Assembly (NCBI GenBank): GCA_903789505.1
Contig: CAIFEU010000007.1
Coordinates: forward strand, 15,498 to 26,966
From: an uncultured Coriobacteriales bacterium
GTDB lineage: Bacteria; Actinomycetota; Coriobacteriia; Coriobacteriales; UMGS124
Length of the DNA stretch: 11,469 bases
Direction: 5' to 3'
Position numbers and translations under genes: made by a program. This document shows, in pieces, positions 6,348 through 11,469 of this stretch (position 1 is the first letter of the stretch; each line of letters begins with the position of its first letter). The notes beneath the pieces were generated by a model. That model had not been told where the DNA came from, made no database searches, and saw only the letters and a list, made by a program, of their open reading frames with translations.

Positions 6348-7060
6348 CGGGATCGCTCGCAAACCTCTCTGGCCAGCAGGTCGCCCTCATGCTGGTCCAG
6401 CTCGTCGTCGTGATCGGCTCGATCGTGTTCCACGAGGTGTGCCATGGGCTCATGGCGTATCGGCTCGGCGACCCCACGGCGAAGAACGCCGGGAGGCTGA
6501 CGGCGAACCCGCTCAAGCATCTGGACCCCTTCGGCTCGGTGATTCTCCCGCTCCTGCTCATGTTCACCGGCTCAGCCGTCTTCGCCTACGCCAAACCGGT
6601 CCCGTACAACCCGGCGTACTTCAAGAACCGAGACAGGGGGGAGCTCCTCGTCGCGTTCGCCGGCCCGACCGCAAACCTCGCCCTCGGCTGCGTGGGGGCA
6701 ATCGTCATGTGGATCGCCTACGGGATAGGGGGCGGTGGTCCCGCGGTCGCCTACGACGGACGCTACTGGCTTTACCTCGTGGGCTACGAGCTCGCATGGA
6801 TCAACTTCGTGCTGTTCTTCTTCAACATCCTGCCGATTCCGCCCCTGGACGGATCAACCATCATAGGAGCGTGTCTGCGCGGGAACGCCAAGGCCGCCTT
6901 CTATCGCATCAAGAACTCGGCGATGCTCGTGTTCATGATCGTCGTGCTGGTGCTTCCCTATGTGTTTCATTGGGACCCGCTCGGAGCCTACCTCAGGTTC
7001 ACCGCTGGTGGCATCATGAGCTACGTGTCCCCGGCGTTCACGTATTACGTCGGGCTCTAA
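6344..7060 (+). CDS. M50 site-2-type zinc metalloprotease
   Basis: A 238-residue polytopic membrane protein of the compact M50B group (YwhC/YdiL-like, lacking a PDZ domain). The zinc-binding HExxH is H30-E-V-C-H34, inside the first membrane segment. The second signature, NILPIPPLDG at 161-170, supplies the third zinc ligand D169. A family AGPTAN motif lies at 106-111 and the NPLKHLDPFGS loop at 55-65. Relatives of similar size are common in bacteria and archaea, and their substrates are mostly unknown; S2P proteases cut membrane-anchored regulators. The start ATG at 6344 overlaps the preceding stop (ATGA) and has a perfect AGGAGG at 6327-6332. It closes the ABC-F/membrane protein/protease unit; 142 bases without a gene follow. 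Confidence 0.9.
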   Translation: MTGSLANLSGQQVALMLVQLVVVIGSIVFHEVCHGLMAYRLGDPTAKNAGRLTANPLKHLDPFGSVILPLLLMFTGSAVFAYAKPVPYNPAYFKNRDRGELLVAFAGPTANLALGCVGAIVMWIAYGIGGGGPAVAYDGRYWLYLVGYELAWINFVLFFFNILPIPPLDGSTIIGACLRGNAKAAFYRIKNSAMLVFMIVVLVLPYVFHWDPLGAYLRFTAGGIMSYVSPAFTYYVGL

Positions 7061-7124
7061 GCAAGCTGCTCCCGTGGTCGAAGGCGTAACCATGTATCTT
7101 GAGTAGAGCTTCATGGTATCTGGA

Positions 7125-7161
7125 TTGAAAGTTCGAGTTGAACGCAAGGTTGAACGATAAT
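7125..7161 (+). promoter_or_regulatory. Threefold TTGAA repeat and GATAAT, likely scpA promoter region
   Basis: TTGAAA at 7125, TTGAAC at 7138 and TTGAAC at 7150 recur at 13- and 12-base spacing, and GATAAT at 7156-7161 is a good -10 match. GTTC at 7131-7134 and GAAC at 7140-7143 also form an inverted pair. None of the TTGAA copies is 16-18 bases before GATAAT, so the exact promoter cannot be fixed. The AT-richer patch between the M50 gene and scpA is the natural promoter for the scp operon. The repeats may be binding sites for a regulator lying along one face of the helix. Confidence 0.35.
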
Positions 7162-7202
7162 CGCGCATTTTTGCCGGCGCGAATCGAGGGGAAGGAGGTC
7201 CT

Positions 7203-8093
7203 TTGAGCTTCAACGTCTCCGCGGGAGGCTTCGAGGGGCCCTTCGACCTCCTGCTGCGACTGGTGACGCGCCAGAAGGTCGACATCGGCGCCGTCTCGAT
7301 CTCGGACATAGCCAACCAGTACCTTGCCGAGGTCGAGCGACTCCGCGATATGGACCTCGAGGTCGCCAGCGACTTCGTCCTCGTCGCCTCCACGCTGCTC
7401 GAAATCAAGGCGGCGTCGCTCGTGCCCGAGGAGCTCACCGCCCCGCCCGACGCCGACGACGAGGAGCTCGACCTCACCCCCGATGAGCTGCGTGACCTGC
7501 TCGTCGACCGACTGGTGGTGTACAGGCAGTTCAAGGGGGTCGCCGCCTCCCTGGAGGCGCGCGCGCTCGCCGAGTCGCGCATGCACCCGCGCACAGCCGG
7601 CCCCGACCCGGAGTTCGCCGATGTCATGCCTGACTACCTCGACGGGCTGCCCCTCGTCACGCTCTCCCAGATCTGCGCCCGCCTCGACGGGCGCAAGGAG
7701 CGCCTCCTGCTCGAGAGCGAGCACATCGCCGCCCGGCGCATCCCGTTGGAGACGCGCGTCGAGCAGGTCGACCGGATCGTCACCAAGCGCGGGACGATGA
7801 CCTTCGACGAGCTCGTCGGCGAGGGTGCCCCGGTGGAGCAGCGCGTCGTGAGCCTGCTCGCGATACTCGAGCTTCACAAGCGCAACTCCGTCCACCTCGA
7901 GCAGCGCGAGCTCTTCGGCACGATCACCATCGAGCACGTCAGGGACGCGCCCGTCTTCAGCGCCCGGGACGACGCCGGGGAGCTCACGGTCGAGGGCGAG
8001 GGTCCGGAGGCACAGGGGCGGCGAGACGCCCGCCCCAAGGATGTGGGCGACCCGGTGGAGGCGCCTGCGGCATGTTCGGCGAAGGGGGTATGA
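7203..8093 (+). CDS. scpA: Segregation and condensation protein A (kleisin)
   Basis: A 296-residue kleisin that bridges the SMC ATPase heads and binds ScpB in the bacterial condensin, acting on origin-proximal DNA. The N-terminal family signature FEGPFDLLL is at 10-18, followed by the helical SMC-neck-binding region. A charged middle (PPDADDEELDL, about 81-91) precedes the ScpB-binding part, and the C-terminal winged helix spans about 205-250 (LLAILELHKR, then EQRELFGTITIE). The last 45 or so residues are a Gly/Ala/Asp-rich tail absent from typical ScpA (250-270 residues). The start is TTG at 7203, chosen because AAGGAGG ends 4-5 bases upstream and no ATG fits. The 3' end overlaps scpB. No smc gene lies in this window. 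Confidence 0.95.
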   Translation: MSFNVSAGGFEGPFDLLLRLVTRQKVDIGAVSISDIANQYLAEVERLRDMDLEVASDFVLVASTLLEIKAASLVPEELTAPPDADDEELDLTPDELRDLLVDRLVVYRQFKGVAASLEARALAESRMHPRTAGPDPEFADVMPDYLDGLPLVTLSQICARLDGRKERLLLESEHIAARRIPLETRVEQVDRIVTKRGTMTFDELVGEGAPVEQRVVSLLAILELHKRNSVHLEQRELFGTITIEHVRDAPVFSARDDAGELTVEGEGPEAQGRRDARPKDVGDPVEAPAACSAKGV

Positions 8094-8914
8094 GGGTGGA
8101 GGAACTCGAACGTCTCGACGATGACCTGAGGCCGGCCCTCGAGGCGCTTCTGCTCGTGTCGGTCGACCCGGTGGAGCCCGAGGCGCTCGCGGATGTCCTC
8201 GGAGCGAAGCCCGTGCAGGTTCGCGACGCCCTGGAGCGGCTCTCCGACGAGTACGCCCGCTGCGGCAGGGGGTTCCAGCTTCGCAGGGTGGCGGGCGGGT
8301 GGCGCCTGTACACGCACCCCGCCTACCACGAGCGCGTGGAGGACTTCGTGAAGTCCTGGGACACCCGACGCCTCACGCAGGCGGCGCTTGAGACGCTGGC
8401 GGTCATCGCCTACCACCAGCCTGCCACGCGCGAGGGCGTCCGCGCGATCCGGGGGGTGAACTCCGACAGCGCGATCTCGTCCTTGATCGACAAGGGTCTG
8501 GTCCGAGAGATGGGGCGGCGCGACGGCGCCGGCCCGATACTGTACGGCACGACGCAGGCGTTCCTCGAGAAGTATGGCCTCAGCTCCCTGCGCGACCTGC
8601 CCCCGCTCGAGGACTTCGCCCCCGATGAGGAGACGCGCAGCCTCATCCGGGAGAGGCTTTCCGGGACGCGCACCCAGGCGACGCTCGACGAGCTCGACGT
8701 CGACGTCAGCGACGAGGACCTGTGGCCTGACGACGTCGACGCGCCCGAGGGCCCGCGCCTGACGGTCGACGACCCGCCCGGGACCCCGCCGGGGGCATCG
8801 TCGGGAGACGCCCCCCGCGGGGGGTCCGGCAAGGGCGGGTCTCCCTGCGCCGGCGGCGGGGTGACGAGCAGCGACGACGAACGGGAGGAAGATGCTCACG
8901 ATGGCGACCGATGA
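8072..8914 (+). CDS. scpB: Segregation and condensation protein B
   Basis: Partner of ScpA in SMC condensin; dimeric with two winged-helix domains. Domain 1 covers about 18-95 (ALEALLLVS opening). Domain 2 contains the strongest family mark, LTQAALETLAVIAYHQPATR at 101-120, followed by AIRGVNSD at 125-132 and GRRDGAGPILYGTT at 148-161. After about residue 190 the protein becomes an acidic, then Gly/Pro/Ser-rich disordered tail, longer than usual. The start is uncertain: ATG at 8072 has GGAGG 10 bases upstream (22-base overlap with scpA), ATG at 8090 makes an ATGA overlap with the scpA stop, and GTG at 8096 has GAAGGGGG about 7 bases upstream. The tail overlaps the start of the next gene by up to 23 bases. 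Confidence 0.93.
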   Translation: MFGEGGMRVEELERLDDDLRPALEALLLVSVDPVEPEALADVLGAKPVQVRDALERLSDEYARCGRGFQLRRVAGGWRLYTHPAYHERVEDFVKSWDTRRLTQAALETLAVIAYHQPATREGVRAIRGVNSDSAISSLIDKGLVREMGRRDGAGPILYGTTQAFLEKYGLSSLRDLPPLEDFAPDEETRSLIRERLSGTRTQATLDELDVDVSDEDLWPDDVDAPEGPRLTVDDPPGTPPGASSGDAPRGGSGKGGSPCAGGGVTSSDDEREEDAHDGDR

Positions 8915-9818
8915 CGGCAGGCAGTCGATTCTCGACCGGCGAGAGGGCGACGATCGCCCGGCAGATGGAGGGGGAGACGCTCCCTTGGGGGAGCGCGTGG
9001 TCCCGATGCGGCTGCAGAAGTTCCTCGCACGGGCTGGGGTGGCCTCCCGACGCGGGTCCGAGGACCTCATGACGTCAGGCAGGGTGCGCGTGAACGGCGT
9101 CGTCGTCACCGAGCTCGGCAGCAAGGTCGACCCTCGCGTCGACGTCGTCGAGGTCGACGGCATGCGCGTGAGCGCGTCGGAGGGGTCCGCCTACCTCGTG
9201 CTCAACAAGCCTGAGAACGTCATCACGACGATGGATGACCCGCAGGGCAGGCCGACCGTCGTCCCCTACGTTCCCGTCGACCGCTTTCCCGGGCTCTTCC
9301 CGGTGGGCAGGCTCGACCGCGACACGACGGGCGTCTTGCTGTTCATGACCGATGGCGAGCTCGCGGCAAAGCTGCTTCACCCCTCCTCGCACGTGGAGAA
9401 GACCTACCATGCCGTCGTGAAGGGCTACGTCTATGACGAGGAGCTCGACCCGCTGCGTGCGGGAATCGAGCTCGACGACGGGCCGTGCGCTCCTGCTCGG
9501 GTGAAGCTGGTCTCGGCGGACGAGGCGTACGACGTCACGCTGGGCAGGCTTCGCAGCGACGAGACCGCGGTGGAGGTCACGATCACCGAGGGAAGGAAGC
9601 GCGAGGTCAAGCGCATGTTCAGCGCGATTCGGCACCCGGTGCTCGAGCTCAACCGGGTGAGCTTCGGCCCGATCACCGCGCGCGGCCTGGACCTAGGGGC
9701 CTGGAGGCTCCTGACCTCCGACGAAATCGGCAAGCTCCGCGCGCTGGTCGCCGACGCCCCGTCCCGCCCGAGCGGGCGCGACGAGGCAGAGAGCAGCGAT
9801 TCCGAGGGGAGGCGGTGA
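8892..9818 (+). CDS. rluB: rRNA pseudouridine synthase, RluB/RsuA family
   Basis: A 308-residue enzyme that isomerises a specific uridine in rRNA to pseudouridine (23S U2605 for E. coli RluB; the exact target here is inferred). An S4 RNA-binding domain spans about 39-95 (MRLQKFLARAGVASRR). The catalytic domain has the family motif GRLDRDTTG at 139-147 with nucleophilic D142, and the later KREVKRMF at 236-243 and LNRVSFGP at 253-260. The first 38 residues are acidic and not part of the fold. ATG at 8892 is chosen for GGAGG at 8884-8888, although that leaves only 3 bases of spacing; ATG at 8901 or ATG at 9006, right at the S4 domain, are alternatives. The gene follows scpB with overlap, a pairing common in actinobacteria and firmicutes. 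Confidence 0.93.
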   Translation: MLTMATDDGRQSILDRREGDDRPADGGGDAPLGERVVPMRLQKFLARAGVASRRGSEDLMTSGRVRVNGVVVTELGSKVDPRVDVVEVDGMRVSASEGSAYLVLNKPENVITTMDDPQGRPTVVPYVPVDRFPGLFPVGRLDRDTTGVLLFMTDGELAAKLLHPSSHVEKTYHAVVKGYVYDEELDPLRAGIELDDGPCAPARVKLVSADEAYDVTLGRLRSDETAVEVTITEGRKREVKRMFSAIRHPVLELNRVSFGPITARGLDLGAWRLLTSDEIGKLRALVADAPSRPSGRDEAESSDSEGRR

Positions 9819-9820
9819 GC

Positions 9821-10522
9821 ATGGACGACGCCACCAACATCATCGTCGCCATAGACGGGCCCGCCGGATCGGGAAAGTCAACCATAGCGCGGCTGCTCTC
9901 GAGGCGCCATGGCTTCACCTACCTCGACACCGGAGCGATGTACCGCGCCGTCGCGTGGCGCGCGCTGCGGCTCGGGGTCCCCGTCGAGGACGAGGCGGGC
10001 GTCTCCCTGATCGCGCAGAGCGACCCGATAGAGTTCGGCGAGGGCGCTGACGGACAGACGGTCTCGATAGCCGGGTGTGACGTCACGGACCAGATCCGCA
10101 CGCCCGAGGTGGACGCGGCGGTCTCGTCGGTCGCGCGCATCCCTGCGGTGCGCAAGGAGATGGTGCGTGCCCAGCGCGCCATCGCGGGGCAGCGCAGCGT
10201 CGTGTGCGAGGGGCGCGACATCGGGACGGTCGTCTTCCCCCAGGCCCAGGTCAAGGTGTTCCTCACTGCCTCCCCGCAGATGCGCGCGCGTCGCCGTGCG
10301 CGGCAGAACGCAAGCCGCGGGATGCAGGGAGCCTCCGTCGACGAGGCCGCGATTCTGGAGGGCATCGTCAAGCGCGACGAAACCGACTCCCACCGCGAGG
10401 TCGCCCCGCTGCGGGCGGCGGACGACGCCGTGCGCATCGACACGTCGAGCATGTCGATCGACGAGGTGGTCGCGGCAATAGACCGGCTCATCGAGCAGGC
10501 TCGCCAGACGGGGCGGGGGTGA
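9821..10522 (+). CDS. cmk: Cytidylate kinase
   Basis: A 233-residue enzyme that phosphorylates CMP and dCMP with ATP, feeding CTP and dCTP pools; the usual length is about 220-230. The P-loop GPAGSGKST is at 13-21, followed by YLDTGAMYRA at 34-43, which contributes to the nucleotide monophosphate site. GRDIGTVVFP at 131-140 and the lid/CMP motif R185-D186-E-T-D189-S190-H-R192 are all intact. ATG at 9821 follows the rluB stop by 2 bases and has AGGGGAGG (9805-9812) 8 bases upstream. The in-frame GTG at 9815 is too close to that site. The enzyme links the operon to DNA, RNA and phospholipid precursor supply, because CDP-diacylglycerol needs CTP. Confidence 0.96.
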   Translation: MDDATNIIVAIDGPAGSGKSTIARLLSRRHGFTYLDTGAMYRAVAWRALRLGVPVEDEAGVSLIAQSDPIEFGEGADGQTVSIAGCDVTDQIRTPEVDAAVSSVARIPAVRKEMVRAQRAIAGQRSVVCEGRDIGTVVFPQAQVKVFLTASPQMRARRRARQNASRGMQGASVDEAAILEGIVKRDETDSHREVAPLRAADDAVRIDTSSMSIDEVVAAIDRLIEQARQTGRG

Positions 10523-10530
10523 ACGCCGAT

Positions 10531-11379
10531 ATGGCGCAGCACCAAGGCAAAACGGAAGGCGAGATGCGTGCGGGCTCCGGAACCGGCGAGGACGGGAGGC
10601 TCCCCGCCAGTCGCCGCTCGACTCACGGGGAAAAGCCAGAGCCAAAGCCGTGCTTCTCAGGCCCGGACGACTACTTCGACCGGCCCATGCGCAGCTACCC
10701 GCGCCCGGCGAAGGCGTTCTACTGGTTCGCGCTCATTCTCGTCATGCTGTTCACCAAGCTGTATCACCGCTGGGGGGCTTCGGGGACGCGGCCCTGGTCT
10801 GACGGTGGCTCGACGGGCACGGGCAAGGTCATCGTAGCCAACCACGCTTCGATGCTCGACCCTGTGATACTGATCATCGACGCTGCGACGCACGGCGGGA
10901 GGCTTCGCCCGCTGTACAAGAGCGAGTTCGACGACAACCGCCTTGCGCTGTGGCTCTTCTCGCGCGTGGGCGCCATCCCCATCCATCGCGGGACGGCCGA
11001 CACCAAGGCAATCAGACGCGCCGTGAGCGCCCTGAAGTCGGGGGACGACATCTGCGTGTTCCCCGAGGGGACGCGCGTCCGCGACCCGCAGGCGCGCCCT
11101 CCGATTCACGGAGGGTTCGCCGTGATCGCGCAGATGGCGCACTGCCCCATCGTGCCCGTCGGCATCGAGGGCTCCAACCGTATCGAGCCCTCGGGCAAGG
11201 GCGTGCCGAGGCCGGTCCGCGTGCGCATGCGTTACGGCGACCCCATCGATTTCTCCGACGTGACGGGGGCAACGAGGCGCGAGCGCTCCGAGGCGATGGA
11301 GCGGCTCGCGATGGGGCGCGTCTACGAGCTCCGTGACCAGCTCGCCGCCGAGGCGGGCGACGGCGCGGGGAAACGTTGA
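10531..11379 (+). CDS. plsC: 1-acyl-sn-glycerol-3-phosphate acyltransferase (PlsC/LPLAT)
   Basis: A 282-residue membrane-associated enzyme that acylates lysophosphatidic acid to phosphatidic acid. The four acyltransferase blocks are present: NHASMLD at 104-110 (catalytic His and Asp, HX4D), GAIPIHRG at 147-154, FPEGTR at 177-182 for phosphate binding, and CPIVPVGIEGSN at 205-216. A hydrophobic segment at 61-78 anchors the N-terminus. The first 45 or so residues are charged and poorly structured. The start is ambiguous: GTG at 10519 overlaps the cmk stop (GTGA), ATG at 10531 is 8 bases after it, and ATG at 10564 has GGAAGG 4 bases upstream; the catalytic fold is unaffected. The cmk-plsC order argues against a classical actinomycete, where der follows cmk. 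Confidence 0.92.
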   Translation: MAQHQGKTEGEMRAGSGTGEDGRLPASRRSTHGEKPEPKPCFSGPDDYFDRPMRSYPRPAKAFYWFALILVMLFTKLYHRWGASGTRPWSDGGSTGTGKVIVANHASMLDPVILIIDAATHGGRLRPLYKSEFDDNRLALWLFSRVGAIPIHRGTADTKAIRRAVSALKSGDDICVFPEGTRVRDPQARPPIHGGFAVIAQMAHCPIVPVGIEGSNRIEPSGKGVPRPVRVRMRYGDPIDFSDVTGATRRERSEAMERLAMGRVYELRDQLAAEAGDGAGKR

Positions 11380-11398
11380 GACGAGAAGGGATACGCAG

Positions 11399-11469
11399 AT
11401 GACGACGAACGGCGACGTCAGCCAGGGCGCTGCCCGGGACGAGTCCACCAGCGACCAGACCGGGAACGA
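11399..11469 (+). CDS. Start of an unidentified gene, cut by the window end
   Basis: ATG at 11399 has AAGGGA 7-8 bases upstream and opens 23 codons to the window edge. The visible peptide (MTTNGDVSQGAARDES and on) is polar, acidic and not recognisable. It begins 19 bases after the plsC stop on the same strand, so it is probably the next gene of the scp-cmk-plsC operon. In firmicutes and relatives ispH often follows cmk-plsC, but nothing in these residues confirms that. Confidence 0.55.
   Translation, partial: MTTNGDVSQGAARDESTSDQTGN

Noticed and set aside
7131..7143. LexA/SOS box at GTTC-GAGTT-GAAC
   Set aside because: The half-sites are in the opposite order and spacing to the GAAC-N4-GTTC box known in gram-positive bacteria.

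Overview
The window is high-GC chromosomal DNA with dense, short-gapped and often overlapping genes. It looks like an actinobacterium, most plausibly of class Coriobacteriia (Olsenella/Atopobium/Collinsella type). The reasons are the GC-rich third codon positions, the GTG and TTG starts, the order scpA-scpB-rluB-cmk, and cmk being followed by plsC rather than by der as in classical Actinomycetia. The taxon is an inference from gene content and order, not from a database match.

Left part, minus strand (about 125-3352): an amino-acid ABC importer operon read right to left. It runs from a secreted substrate-binding protein with a twin-arginine signal (2390-3352), through a HisM/GlnP-type permease (1542-2195) and a GlnQ-type ATPase (755-1549, 8-base overlap with the permease), to a YfcE-type phosphoesterase (125-652). 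An 11-codon ORF with a strong ribosome binding site sits just before the phosphoesterase and its stop overlaps the phosphoesterase GTG. The first 72 bases are almost pure G/C with two perfect 9-bp hairpins.

Middle: a 569-base divergent intergenic region (3353-3921) holds a small palindrome and a potentially highly structured leader. To its right, on the plus strand, is a three-gene unit joined by ATGA overlaps: an ABC-F ATPase of the YdiF/Uup type (3922-6051), a 99-residue membrane protein (6048-6347) and an M50 site-2-type zinc metalloprotease (6344-7060).

Right part, plus strand (7203 to the window end): after a 142-base gap containing a threefold TTGAA repeat comes a housekeeping operon. 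It contains scpA and scpB (kleisin and winged-helix partners of SMC in chromosome segregation), an RluB/RsuA-family rRNA pseudouridine synthase, cytidylate kinase, a 1-acylglycerol-3-phosphate acyltransferase (PlsC), and the first 23 codons of another gene cut by the window edge. Together these supply chromosome condensation, ribosome maturation, CTP/dCTP precursor and phospholipid synthesis.

Most of the window is ordinary core genome. I did not find a clearly undescribed system. The items most worth a second look are the mini-ORF before the phosphoesterase, the non-lipidated Tat-type binding protein, the folded leader of the ABC-F gene, and the small membrane protein locked between the ABC-F gene and the M50 protease gene.
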